64,000 nucleotides of DNA. Origin: Chara braunii (taxonomy: Eukaryota > Streptophyta > Charophyceae > Charales > Characeae). The stretch is taken from contig BFEA01000022.1 of assembly GCA_003427395.1 (NCBI GenBank), positions 2,881,541 to 2,945,540 of the forward strand, written 5' to 3'. A program made the position numbers and the translations under genes. Within the stretch, counting starts at the first letter, position 1. Every line of letters starts with the position of its first letter. A model generated the notes under the pieces. That model was given only the letters and a program-made list of their open reading frames with translations, was not told where the DNA came from and did no database searches. This document shows, piece after piece, positions 9,961 to 21,295 of the stretch.

Positions 9961-12900
9961 CACTTTAGGGATCGAGATCGAGCGGCGACGGCGTGGGAGT
10001 AATAGAGTAGCGTGAAGGGATAGAGTAGTCGAGGGCCCGGTGGAGCTATCCCCCTTGGGTTTTACCGTTGGCGGCGTCAGAACGGTGCTCACGCTTCCTA
10101 TTTTTCGCCTCGTTCGTCATGATCTGACGATTAATAGTTTTAAATGTTTTTATTATTGTACTGTTGTATTCTATGCCGGTGTTCGTTGACCTAGGCGTGG
10201 CGTCGGATCTAGAGGCCGTCGCGTCAGACGAGGACCTTGGGTGCGCGCCTCCTTTGGTTGACCTATGATTTCCTACGTGTTCGAGATGCTGGTGAGGGTC
10301 CTTGGTCCCATCGTCTAGGAGGAACGCGGACCGAGGGGCTCAACATGCATGCGAGCAGGTGGGTGATTAGCCCACAAGCCGGAAGACAACCGGGTGGCGT
10401 GGGCCTTCCGCAGGGGCACTGTCCGTCAACCATAATCTGTTGTGAGAGGTTCGAGTGTGAGCATGCCAATGGGACATGTGAGGTGCGGGACTGCACCGGG
10501 GCAAGGGCGGTAGGTCGGTCGCAGGGAACCTTTGTCCACCTCAGCCTTCTAAGTCCTTATTGGAATATTTGCAACTGCCAACAAGATCTGCGTTGGGGCC
10601 TGCGGCACCTGGGACCATGCTAGGGGCATACACCAGGGCCGCGCCCCGGCGCTGTGACCGCTGCCTGCGTGTGAATTACCCGTCGGAGACCCGAGAGGTA
10701 GTGAGCTATGCCTTAGCGGAGCGGGCTTGAGGGGCTGTAGTGAAGGTCGTAGCTGTACGGACGTGCACATTGTCTTCAGACTTGGGTATAGGGGCGAATG
10801 ACTAATCGAACCAGGCAGTAGCAGCCTCCTCCGAAGTCTCCCTCAGGGCGGCCTAAGCACCCCAGCGGAGCGGTGGGATCCGCCACTACTGAGCACTGCG
10901 AAAGGGAGATCACAGAGACTATCGGCGGAAGAGCGGAGGCGGCTTGGCACAGGTAACGAGGACGAGATGAACGTAGGCGCGAAGTGGCGCCGGGTACTTG
11001 CGAACCGAGTCGGAGGTGGCAGGAAAGGCAGGCAGCAGGGCGGATGGGCACACCCGGTTGCTTCGTTGTCGGGTCGACGAGGATGCGAGGACAGAGGGAA
11101 AGGTCGGCAGGGTGGTGAGACCGGCGGATGAATCCGGACGGAAAGGTGCGTAGGGTGCATGCAGCTAGCGAGCAGGCTATGGCGGGCGCAGGGCAGGGCG
11201 CTGTTGGATATGCACAACTCGCTCGACTCTTAGCAGAATCGGGCGAGTAGAAGGGTGATTCTGGGCTTTTAAGCCCGGGCGAATCCGATTTTGAGCGTAG
11301 TATTAGAGGTAGGTTAGTGATTTATAAGGTTAGTAGAAAAATCTGTGCGCGGAGTTATGGCGGATAGAGGAAAGAAAGAAAGGGGGGGAGGACGCATATC
11401 TCGTACGTTTCGGAATGGATTTCAGCGAAATAAAAGCTGAATCCAATGCGACTTCGAAATCTGTGCGCGGAGTTATGGCGGATAGAGGAAAGAAAGAAAG
11501 GGGGGGAGGACGCATATCTCGTACGTTTCGGAATGGATTTCAGCGAAATAAAAGCTGAATCCAATGCGACTTCGAAATCTGTGCGCGGAGTTATGGCGGA
11601 TAGTGGTTAAGGCGCTGTAAGAAATAGAGGTTGCGTGTGGAAGTGGAAAAACCAAAAATTTGGATGTATCTTTCCCTGTTTTAGCAAAAGATTCATTCTC
11701 TTTTTGCACAATCTAATGAAAACAGGAGTGAGAATTCGTATGAATCGCTCGTCTCTCAACAAAAACGAGTAAGTGAAGATGGGAATCCGGGGCTTTTAGG
11801 AAGGGCGAATCGAATAATGAGAACCCGAAACCAAGTTGCGTGAAGATGATGGAGACGAGGAACAGAGAAGAAGCGCGGGTAGGACAGTGAATTTCGCCCG
11901 TTTCTGGACGAAAGCAGGCGACCGAAGATCTGATTCAGGGGATTTGAGGTGCTGCGAACAAGTTGGTCGCGACATATTTTTGATTCGGGTATTCGTTTGG
12001 CCGTTATGCATGAGAGGGGCTGCACGTAAGGGTGGTACGGGTCGATGGAGGTAGCGAAAGAGAGCTCAGATGAGGGTAGAGTAGGAGGGGGGGTTGCGTA
12101 CCTGAGAGGTGGAGTGACGAGGCGACCCCGATGACACTCAACTAGCCTGGACGTAGCGAAAGGCTGGTTCTTATTCTGCTGGGTATAAGTCGCGCGAACG
12201 GCAAGCTGCGCTGACACTGCACCCAGCCAAGAATGGGGGAAGCTTCAGTTTGATATTGGGGAAAGTAACCTCCTTCTAGTTCTCTTGCATACACGGCTAT
12301 GCCCATAGCTGACAAGCTCTCTAACGTCCGTACTTGTGCCGGGTTTAGAAGGGAAAAACGGAGGAGGAGAAACCAACGAGGATTCCATTGATAGCAGCAA
12401 AAGGGGTAGATTGAGGGAGGAGTAGCGAAGTGCTTACCGTGAGGGGGGGCATGTGGGTGTCCTCGTCCGCGCTTCGCTGCCACCCTGCTGCCTGTGTCCC
12501 GCTAGCCTCGAATGTGGTGTGTGAAGGTTCTCTGGAAGAGAACACCGAAGGGGGTGAAAGCCCTGTCAACCACCATAATCCGTTGTGCAATAGACTGCTG
12601 TATGAGAAGCGGGCCCGCCGTTGCATGAGGTCTGCAGGTATGCCATCACCGCTTGGTCTGTGGCTCGTACTTGCAGCTGCTGCCAGATTACGAGCCATAG
12701 TTGTTGCTGCGGTTTCAAGGGACGAGTTGCTGGCATGATACCGTTGTTGTGATCAGCTGCGTACGATTCCGCTGGCAGGAGGTTGCTGCGGCTTTGCCTG
12801 CTAGCCTCCGTGAGTTGCTGCTGAGGTCTTGATGTCTGTAGGTGCTACCATAGTTGCCGCCGCTCTCCACATTGCAATGTTGTTGCGTGCGGTGGCCCAG

Positions 12901-13749
12901 CGCACAGTATTTTCTGCTGGGGGGTTGTAGCGTTCCTTGATTGCTTTTTTCTGTGGGTACGACCGATTACCTCGGCTGCATGGTTACTACTACGGTTGTT
13001 GGGCTTGCTACGGGCTGCTGCGCTATCTTGAGAACGGCGACTGTTTGGAGCGATAGGACTGCAGCTTCATGCTGGGCAGCGAAGGGGTAGTATGAGGAGG
13101 GTGATTGGACCGCAAGGAAAGGCTGTTGACCATAACTTGGAGGAATGGTTGTGAAGGCGGGCTATTGCTGCGAATTGGAGGTTTGTCAGGAGGGTTGAGT
13201 TCAACAATTTGACTTTGGTTTGCTCCTGCGATTTGGCTGCCATTGTGGGGCCCTCAGGTGAACCAAGATTCCAAGGCCCTCTCCCGCGAGTCTGAGCGCA
13301 CCTCCCTTGGATCTGAGAGTCTCAAACCTACCTCCGTCTGCCCTTCTTACTAGTCTAGTCCGTTTGTTTTGAGAGGAAGGCGGTAGGCGGGATTGCAACC
13401 CGTAGGACCGCATCAAGACTCTGTGGGGAGCCAGCCCACCGATTGCGGGGAGCTCTGTCGAAACTCAGGAGGAGTTCTGGAGGCAGGGAACCGACAGGTA
13501 AAGGTTTCGCTTCCTTCTATAAACCCTTATAGCCCCACTATGTGTATTCTTGATCGTGTTTTGGCTGAATATACTGAGTGTATCCCTACTTTGACTTTGG
13601 GGTTGACTTTCAGGACATAACCAGACTAAGTAAAGGAAGGTATGTGCAATCTCAGTTTCAGTTTTGTTGATTGTCTGAAAGCAGATCGTGAACAAAGGGG
13701 GTTGCATCTGGGGCAACGTTGGGAGGAAGGCAGTATTGCATGAGTTTTG
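9960..13749. other. Inverted-repeat element interior, left half
   Basis: GC-richer than the retroelements, with no recognisable gene. It contains the 118-bp tandem repeat at 11341-11606. ORFs such as 10237-10623 (+) have no start context, splice signals or motifs that I trust. Confidence 0.4.
11341..11606 (+). repeat. 118-bp tandem repeat, 2.3 copies
   Basis: The units begin with ATCTGTGCGCGGAGTTATGG at 11341, 11459 and 11577. The two full copies are essentially identical, so the array is young. An ORF over it on the minus strand merely repeats with the DNA. Confidence 0.9.
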
Positions 13750-14665
13750 ACTGGGTCATTAAGGTTGGGAAGTCCCCATAAGTTTGGGAAGACCCAGTGC
13801 TGTGTTTATTGTGGATTGTTTGGAGCATCAGGCCATTCCATAAGTTTGGGTGGTCTGATTGCTCTGGAGGCTGGGGAGTCCCCATAAGTTTGGGGAGACC
13901 CAAAGCTGTGGAATTGCTTTGAGAATCAGACCATTCTATAAGTTTAGGTGGTCTGGTTGCTCTGACTTGCGAGGGTCTTATTGTGCTTGACTTTTTCAGG
14001 GGCCAAGTGCATTCTGTAAGTTCAGGTGTCTTGGTTGCCTTGTTTGTTTTGGAGTTTTCTCTGTTTGTTTGGTTCTGAACGAGGAGGTCTGAGCCATTCT
14101 ATAAGTTTAGGTGGCTCAGCATCTTCCTGCTTTTATTCTGAGGGAGTAAATTTGACAAAGGGCAGACCATTCTATAAGTTTAGGTGATCTAGCCCAATGC
14201 CTCACACAAATTGGATCAGTGAGGAACGAACCAGGCAGAGAGTCAGACTATTCTATAAGTTTAGGTAGTCTGACCCAATGCCTCGCACATGCTGGAACCC
14301 AAAGGTTATAATTTGGCTATACTTTATTAGTATCTTATTTAATAAACAGGCTAGTCAGGCAGGGTCCCATAAGTTTGGGTGGCCTGACTATAGCTTATCA
14401 CAAACTGAAGAGATTATTAATTAAGAGTATAACTGAAGGTAACTTGGGCCAGCTGAGCATTGTTTCTAAGATGAATGGCTCAGTCCTATGCCCACTTTGA
14501 AGATTAAGTTCAGAGAGATATATACAACCTGGCTAGTAAACAGTTCAGGGCGACCATGGTGGCCTAGTCACATGCCCAAAGAAGAGAGAAGCAGTTTTGC
14601 CCTCTGTTTTGTGTATACTCAATGACTAAGTTAGGCATGTCCCATAAGTTTGGGTGGCCTGACTT
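13750..14665 (+). repeat. Array of hairpins with TAAGTT loop
   Basis: About eleven short hairpins sit in 0.9 kb of otherwise unrelated sequence. Each has a TAAGTT hexaloop closed by an inner stem CCA/TGG, CTA/TAG or CTG/CAG, then two to six unpaired bases, then a 5-9 bp outer stem that differs between copies yet still pairs, for example ATCAGGCCA/TGGTCTGAT (13827-13859), ATCAGACCA/TGGTCTGGT (13925-13957), CTGAGCCA/TGGCTCAG (14089-14119), GTCAGACTA/TAGTCTGAC (14242-14274), TAGTCAGGC/GCCTGACTA (14352-14390) and AAGTTAGGC/GCCTGACTT (14628-14665). A decayed copy with an intact outer stem but altered loop lies at 14452-14482. Function unknown. Confidence 0.8.
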
Positions 14666-16854
14666 TACGCCTTATGTAAGCTGGGTATAAAGGGGTAAAC
14701 CATTGAAAGATTACGAACTATTGTTTGGCGAGGTTGACTTTGGGATGGGGAAAGTACTTACCTTTGTGGTTTGGCCTGCATGTGACTGAATGCGACTACT
14801 ACTTAGTCTGAGTTTCAGTTTGATAGGTAGTCACTTTAGTTGCTCGCCACGTGCTAGAGCTATAGGAGTTAGTTTCAATTTCTGCATTTTCTGAGCTAAG
14901 TTTTTTTTACGTCGATCAATTTCTCGCATTTTCTGGGATCTTTTATTATACTTGGCTTTGTATAAATTTTGGTAAGTTACTTTCTTTACGGGAAGCGTTG
15001 CCAAAATTTCTGCAAATCCAAGGAGTTGGTCAAGTTTTGACTCTTCAAAGTTCAACTTGTCTAAAGTTCATATATGGCTTAGTAAAAAATTTGAAAAGTC
15101 TCATTTTTTAAAGGGAGTGCTGCCCAAATTTTTGCTAATTCAGAGAGTTGGATAAAATTGGACTTTGGAAAGTCGAAGACTGTGTCTGTTTTCATATTCA
15201 GGCTGATATAAATTTTGGAAAGGCACTTTTTCTACGGAAAGCGCTACCGAAATTTTCTTAGTTTAAAGGAGCTAGGTTATATTTTGACAGGTGGTGATTC
15301 TGGCAATCCACTCTGTATAGAGGAGATTCTGGCAATCCACTCTGTATAGAGGAGATTCTGGCAGAGTCTACCTTTCTTTGGGCAGTGGCTTAGAGGTAGA
15401 CTTGGACTTGGCTTGTAGAAGGATCTTGGGTGAGAATATGTTATGGAGCTGTATTCTCCATACACTTATGGTTTTAGCTTGGGGATTGACTTGTCTTGTG
15501 TTACAAGTCTTCTTGATCGATTGATTCAGGATTTGGGCTAGATTCATCTTGATCCTATAAGGATCACCTTCTGTTATCACTGATAACAGGTCGGTTTACG
15601 ATTCAACTCCAATTTACTCTTGCCACTCAACCTAAAGGTTTTAACCTTGTGAATTGAATTGTTTTGTTGTGTTTTCACCCGGACTTTATTTGAATGAGTA
15701 TTTTATTTTGAGGAGTTGCACAAGAGTGAGGCTTGTATGGCTAAAAGCAAGGGGTGTGAGTGCAGAGAATGGTTGAAGTTGACCCCGTGTAGTGCATGGA
15801 CTTTTTTGGTTGAATCTTTGATGTGATTGCAGGTATGTTTGGTGATTCAGACTTTGGATTTGACTGCCTGCGATCATACAGATATATATGGCTGAGAGGA
15901 GTCCCACTGTGACTGTGAGAAGTGATCGTCCTATATTAATAACCCTTTATATATCTGTGGACACATATGTTTTCAGTGTTTCGCGCGGTCCATTGGGACC
16001 ACGCGTAAGGGTTAAACAAATTTTGTTTTTTAGAGAAAAGGGAGATCCCTTTTTATTCTTTGTTTTTTAGAGTTTTATAGTTGGACATTGTAGTTCGTGG
16101 CAGCTGTCAAAATCAAACCCCTTGATTTCTCTGCAGACCCTAGATAATGGAGTTGGTCTCCAGGGCCGTAAGAGACGATTGCCACCACAGGTATGAACCT
16201 ATGTACCGCCTACTCTCTGCAGGGTGCAGAAGAGGGTGTGATTCTCAACCGCACTTGGTGGTTGTCCAGCGCCGAAAGATCAGTCCCTCAAGGCGCGTGT
16301 CAGCCGACACTTGAGCGTCGAATGCGACCCTCGAGATTAACGAGGACCGCATGAGTATGGGTACTACATAGTACGCCATCATTGCGACCGCTTGCATACG
16401 CATGCATTGCGAGTCGATATGAGTTAGCCCTGCGTCCGCACGGTTTTATATTAAGTCTCGCGCGCGACGCCTATCCGATTTCCGCATCGAAGAGTTATGG
16501 GATGGCTACCGAGGGACTAGGAGCGTTGTCGCGTTGTTTATGTCGTATCGTTTCGTGTATGTGTATGTGAGTGTATGTTTTTATCTTTTATGTTCTTTAT
16601 AGTGGCGTGCGCGTGGTGTGTGGAATGCGTCCTAGTCGACAGCCGACGAGTCGCGCTTGGGATCTCAGCCCCCCAAGATGTCGGTTCCCGTACGGGTCCG
16701 ATAGAGGCGTATTACCGCGCGTACCCCCTATGCTACAGCGAACGAGAAACGCCCTCGGCTGGTCCACCTCTGCGATTGCAGCTGATCAACTTTCGTATTG
16801 TGGACTGGTAGCTTGGCGGGGATACGCCCACCGAAGGGAGGTGACAGCTCCCGT
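14666..16854. other. Inverted-repeat element interior, right part
   Basis: No gene recognised. The left half is AT-rich and 15296-15362 is a 29-bp tandem repeat. From about 16300 to 16854 it becomes GC- and CpG-rich. Confidence 0.4.
15296..15362 (+). repeat. 29-bp tandem repeat
   Basis: GATTCTGGCAATCCACTCTG starts at 15296 and again at 15325, and GATTCTGGCA starts at 15354, giving 2.3 perfect copies of a 29-bp unit. Confidence 0.9.
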
Positions 16855-17052
16855 AAGGTGGAGGTAAGTCTTGCCTCGTGTAGGCCCTATCCTGTCGTAG
16901 GGGCTTGCGAGAGGTATGGCTGGCGCACTCGGTCGGAGCGGTTTGCGGAAGCTCCAAGTATATTCGCTATGAAGGAACAAACCAACTCCTGCGTGACGCG
17001 GCCAGGTGGGTCCCGTGCCGCCTTGTGCGGTGCCGGACCGATGCGCTCGACA
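16855..17052 (+). repeat. Right 198-bp terminal inverted repeat
   Basis: It ends CCGATGCGCTCGACA and is followed by ACAGTATTCAGC, the resumed reverse-transcriptase codons. It matches 7794-7991 without length change. The 4-bp ACAG at 17053-17056 pairs with the ACAG at the other junction. Confidence 0.7.
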
Positions 17053-18185
17053 ACAGTATTCAGCAAAGTCGACCTCAAATCTGGATATCACCAGATTGGG
17101 ATGGCAGAGGAGGATGTCTATAAGACAACCTTCAAGACCAGGTATGGTACTTACGAGTTCCTGGTCATGCCATTTGGACTTTGCAACGCCCCAGGTACCT
17201 TCCAGACAGAGATGCACCGCATCTTCAGGCCTTACCTGGACAAGTTCATGGTTGTCTACCTAAATGACATCCTGGTATTCAGCCGAACTGCCAGGGAACA
17301 TGCGGAGCACTTGACTCTAGTTCTTCAGTCGTTACGCGACAGCCAGTATAAGATTAACAGAGAAAAGTCCTCTTTTGGAGTTCCCTCTGTCATCTATCTG
17401 GGTCACGTAATCTCTGGAGATGGCCTGGCTCCTGAAGCAGCCAAGATAGCTGCTATTCAAGAGTGGCCACAGTCACAGACAGTGAGGGATGTCAGGTCCT
17501 TCATGGGTCTAGCCTCATACTACAGAAAGTTTGTGAGGAACTTTTCTGCAGTGGCTGCACCCCTGACCAACCTAACAAAGAAAGACACTCCTTTTCTTTG
17601 GTCCCTTCCCTGTCAGTTGGCCTTCACACGACTCAAGAAGGCCTTGACTCGTGCACTAGTGCTGAAGTTGCCTGACCCCACTCTGCCATTCATCCTGACC
17701 GCTGACGCCAATCAGTATGGCATTGGGGCAGTTCTTCAGCAAGATGATGGGAATGGTCTACGGCTAGTAGAGTTTATGAGTAAGAAGATCAAGACTCAAA
17801 AGCTTCAAGACTCTACCTACGAGAAAGAGTTGTAGACTCAAAAGCTTCAGGACACTTCAAGATCTTTTCAGACCACTCCACCTTATAGTGGATGAAGCCC
17901 CAGGGAGAGTTAAATGATAAGTTGGCACGATATATTCACTTCATAGACATGTTTGACTTTGAATTGAAACATAAGAAGGGCTGCTACAATAAGGTAGCAG
18001 ATGCCCTCTCTCAAAGGCCTGACTCTTTTACACCGATCTCCTCGACTCACTCCTTTGGTGAGGAGACCCGTCAGACCATTGCTCGTCTTCTGCCTCAGGA
18101 CCCGACTTATGGACCCATAGTCAGGAATCTACAAACGGATTCCAATTATGAACCCGACTATGCCTTGAGTTCAGACTTGCTATAG
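17053..18185 (+). pseudogene. Element A reverse transcriptase (rest) and RNase H
   Basis: The frame enters at [20 protein letters not shown], then PFGLCNAPGTFQTEM and VVYLNDILVFSRT, where the catalytic Y-x-D-D reads Y-L-N-D, so the first catalytic Asp is lost. The thumb/connection follows (YLGHVISGDGLAPEAAKI, FMGLASYYRKFV), then RNase H starting ILTADANQYGIGAVLQ. The ORF stops at 17833-17835. A short duplication of the text around ACTCAAAAGCTTCA follows and the RNase H tail resumes at 17892 with FELKHKKGCYNKVADALSQR. Another stop falls at 18183-18185. It would complete cDNA synthesis and remove template RNA; this copy cannot. Confidence 0.88.
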
Positions 18186-19595
18186 ACCTACTGCAGAGGT
18201 GAGGAATGCTTGTGCATTCCCCAGGATCAGCGGCTCAGGACACTGCTGATGTCAGAGTGTCATGATGCCCGTGGACATTTTGGGTTCTTAAGGTCATATG
18301 CAGCCCTGATTCAGCGCTTCTTCTGGAAGGCGATACAGAGTGATATGCTGCGCTATGTGGAAACCTGTGAGCTTTGCCAGAGGAACAAAGTCCAGGGTAG
18401 GCCTCCTCTGGGACTACTCAAGCCCTTACGCATACCTGATGGCCCTGCTGAATCTGTGTCGATTGATTTCACATATTTAGGCAAGACCACCCCTCGTGGC
18501 ATGGGCCAGGTAATGGTCTGCATGGACAGGTTCTCCAAATATGCAGAGTTCATCCCCTTGCCAGAAGTAGCTAGAGTCCAGGCTGTGAGAGCAGCCTTTT
18601 CAGAGAGGTGGGTCACACACCATGGACCGCTCACTTCTATAGTAAGTGATAGAGACCCCCTATTTTGCAGTGATGAGTGGCAGTCCTACTGTAAGGACTA
18701 CCTGCACTCACGATTGGACATGACCTCTGATCATCATCTTGAAGCCAATGGTCAGGCTGAAGTGATGAACCAAGTCTTATTCCAATTGCTGCGTCCTGTC
18801 ATCTCTCCAGATCAGTAGGACTGGGATCTCCACCTAGCTCGGGCACAGCTGGCTTATAACATGTTTGTCCATTCCTCGACCAGGTTCAGTCCATACCGGT
18901 TGCACTGGGGACGCGAACCACGACAGCCTCTCGATGGCATCATCGATAAGGCTAAGTCAGACCTGACACCAAGCACCGCAAAGTTCACCAGGCGCTACCA
19001 CATAGATGTGGAAGGGCACGTGCGAACTTGTTCAAAGACCAAAAGGCAATTATTGAACAAGCTAATCGCCACAGGCGGCCCTCCCCCATCCGCACTGGTG
19101 ATTATGTCTGGGTGGCCAGTTCTGAGTTGTCGAGCGAGGAGGATATCTCCCCCAAGCTGTTGCCTCGTTATTTGGGTCCATGGCAGGTCTTAGATACAGT
19201 GGGTGCTGATCCATTCGGCCCATCCTATGTCATCGACGTCCCGCTGCATCTACGAACCTACCCGGTCTTCCATGCGTCTAAGCTGCTTCCATTCACTCCA
19301 GCTGATGCATTTCTAGAACGGCCCCCTCAATTTGGTCCACCGATCCTTGACAAGGGGTATGACGTGGAATGGATTGAGGATGAGTGGGGCACAGGCCCCA
19401 ATCGGCAGTATCTTGTGAGGTTCGCTTCCCAGCCTCCTACTGAGAACAGATGGTTCTACAAAAGGGAACTTCTCAAGACAGCAAAGGTAGTTGTTCTGCG
19501 ATATGAAGCGGCTCAGAAGGGCAACCTTCCCCCGTCGTTCATCTCCTCTGCATCCCTAGCTCGGAGGTCCTCACTCCCCAGGGGGGTAAGCCTGC
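18186..19595 (+). pseudogene. Element A integrase with chromodomain-like tail
   Basis: The HHCC zinc region (H-D-A-R-G-H, then C-E-L-C at about 18370) precedes the DDE core: S-I-D-F, then IVSDRDPLF, then ANGQAEV with its Glu. A stop at 18816-18818 interrupts the core end and a frameshift near 19020 moves the C-terminal part to another frame (19028-19595: GDYVWVASSEL, LLPRYLGPW, FHASKLLPF). The last part (DVEWIEDEWG, QYLVRF, NRWFYKRELL) has the chromodomain layout seen in chromoviruses, thought to steer integration to marked chromatin. A purine-rich tract precedes the 3' LTR. Confidence 0.85.
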
Positions 19596-20769
19596 AATGA
19601 CTTGCTGATTTTAACTGCTGAGACTAACTGCGAGGCTGTACAATAACAGTGGTAGGGTAGGTTGGTAATTTTGTTTGGCTGAGGGCTAACCGAGAGACCT
19701 ACCTGTAAGGAATATTCGCGAGGGACTTATCTGCAAATNAGGGTAGGTTGGTAATTTTGTTTGGCTGAGGGCTAACCGAGAGACCTACCTGTAAGGAATA
19801 TTCGCGAGGGACTTATCTGCAAATTTGGGAAAATGCAGGCCCAACACTAATTCGAAATTACTACAGCTGACCCTAACTGCGTATAGCAGACCCGGACTAC
19901 CCCTAGGACGGACAGGCCCTGAGGGCCTATACCGATAGATGGTCCTATAGCCTATAGCCGGGTAGGGAAAGCCCGAAATTGAATCGGTACCGGTCGGTCC
20001 AGTCAGTCTCGTCTAGGTCTTGGCTAGGGTAGTAGAGGTCTATATATAGTTTAGAGAAATCGGTTCAGGACTTTTGGCTGTTCATTTTTCGCGAAGCAGC
20101 GTGTGGAGAAGCCAAGCAAGTTGGCAGTGGTAATTGTCTACAGGCGGCATCCTGAGACCCTTGTCGTGGACGGCAACCATAGCTGGCCTTCTGAAGGTTG
20201 TCAGAGTTGGGGCATCCTCAACGCATCTACCCTGGGGGTACCTGCGTCTGGCCAGGCTATATTGAGGCTCTTCGCTGAGTGTTTGGGGGGTTCGCGGCAG
20301 CCATAGCTGCCTGTTTCTTCGTCAGAGTTGTTCATCGGCACTGAAGACTTCATCGCAGGATCTGTTCTTCATTTGGGTGGTTGGCGCTGGCCTCTGGGAG
20401 GCCATTTCGGTGTTGCGCTACTGACTGGGTGTAGGGTAGAGAGTGGAGTGTGGGGTTCTGAAAGCGGCGAGCTATTGGAACAAACTCTGTAACAATATTT
20501 GGTTTTAATTGGCTCATCATCAGTGTGAATCCGATTGTTATCCTCGCAGGTTTCGTCTTGTGATTGGTTGTTGGGAGTATTGCTAGAGAGTGAGGAGCAC
20601 TGTGTGTCTTCTCCCCACCTGTGCAAAGCTGTATTCTGCTCCCTATTTTGATATGTGTGCAGGTTGGACTCTGTCTCCTCTCCCCCTTCTCTTATGCATG
20701 TATGGGCGTGTATGAGACTGTCTAAGTGTGAGTGGCGGTAAAAATCGGCAGACAACCAAGTTCATAACA
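19593..20769 (+). repeat. Element A 3' LTR
   Basis: It starts TGCAATGACTTGC after a CCCCAGGGGGG purine tract and ends ATAACA. It is about 86 bases longer than the 5' copy because 19654-19738 is repeated after a single N at 19739, most likely an unmerged contig overlap. Confidence 0.88.
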
Positions 20770-21092
20770 GCAGAGAGTAGGAGGCAGCCATAGCTGCTGT
20801 GGGTTAGAAGATAGGCTATTTAGTGTATGTGTGTGATTGTCTAGTGAAGTGTGTGCGTGTGTGGGACATCCAGGGAGATCCAGAGTAGCGTGCGTGTGAA
20901 CAATTGCTAAGGACACAGTGTTGGAAGGGTGTTGTGAGGGCGCACAGGCGCCATAGCCATTCAAAGCGAGTTTGAATCTGAACTGTGTTCTCGGCCTTGA
21001 TATCTTTGAGCTTTGTGTGGGTGCCTGGCGCCAGTGTGATTGCCATCTGTTTCCATGCATACTGAGCAAGAAAGAAAACGAGTCTGATTGCA
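20770..21092 (+). repeat. Right part of element B 5' LTR
   Basis: The sequence after element A's 3' target duplication runs 323 bases to ...GATTGCA, directly followed by a tRNA-Met primer site, so it is the end of another LTR that element A split. It carries CATA-centred palindromes at 20784-20797 and about 20950. Confidence 0.7.
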
Positions 21093-21093
21093 T

Positions 21094-21105
21094 TGGTATC
21101 AGAGC
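21094..21105 (+). promoter_or_regulatory. Primer binding site, element B
   Basis: TGGTATCAGAGC one base after the LTR end; same initiator tRNA-Met type as element A. Confidence 0.85.
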
Positions 21106-21217
21106 TGGTTCCCGCTGCTCCACCCGCCATCATTGTCGTCAATAAGAAGAAGAAGGAGCCGCCATAGCTGCACCGCTACAGGAAGACGCTGTGTACCTGC
21201 ACAGCCAACGACGACGA

Positions 21218-21219
<2 letters not shown>

Positions 21220-21292
<73 letters not shown>
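21220..21292 (+). repeat. GA microsatellite
   Basis: About 36 uninterrupted AG dinucleotides. Confidence 0.97.

Positions 21293-21295
<3 letters not shown>

Larger units (their letters stand above)
9960..17052 (+). mobile_element. Main body of an unclassified inverted-repeat element
   Basis: This 7.1 kb segment lies between the inverted gag fragment and the resumption of element A at 17053, so it is foreign to element A. It ends in a 198-bp repeat (16855-17052) whose partner is at 7794-7991, and a 4-bp ACAG flanks both ends. I found no transposase: none of its ORFs up to 128 codons shows a family motif. It holds a 118-bp tandem repeat, a hairpin array and a 29-bp tandem repeat. The ends read TGTCG...CGACA, which with a 4-bp duplication is reminiscent of integrase-type DNA transposons (Ginger-like), but no protein supports that. 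Confidence 0.6.
3833..20769 (+). mobile_element. Element A, Ty3/gypsy chromovirus-like, nested and rearranged
   Basis: It is bounded by two LTRs starting TGCAATGACTTGC and ending in CA, flanked by GCAG (3829-3832 and 20770-20773). Inside are a tRNA-Met primer site, a degenerate gag start on the plus strand, then the rest of gag, protease and the first part of reverse transcriptase on the minus strand (7992-about 9960), and the remaining reverse transcriptase, RNase H, integrase and chromodomain-like tail on the plus strand (17053-19595). The missing order is explained by a 7.7 kb inverted-repeat element that inserted in the reverse transcriptase, followed by an inversion with breakpoints near 7402 and 9960. 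The element is dead. It sits in the LTR of element B. Confidence 0.85.

Noticed and set aside
10237-12738. Several 70-150 codon ORFs on both strands as genes of the inverted-repeat element
   Set aside because: They overlap each other, lack family motifs and are expected in GC-rich noncoding DNA; some only repeat the 118-bp tandem unit.
13750-14665. CRISPR-like array
   Set aside because: The repeats are not identical direct repeats with uniform spacers; they are hairpins with varying stems and irregular spacing, in a eukaryotic genome, with no cas genes.
7794-17052. The 198-bp direct repeats as LTRs of an inserted retroelement
   Set aside because: As LTRs, the flanks should continue the interrupted gene in one orientation. 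The left flank runs on the minus strand from the same end of the repeat, which fits inverted repeats plus an inversion.
16798-17052. N-terminal 85 residues of the 345-codon plus ORF
   Set aside because: This part is translated from the terminal inverted repeat; only from 17053 on does it match reverse transcriptase.
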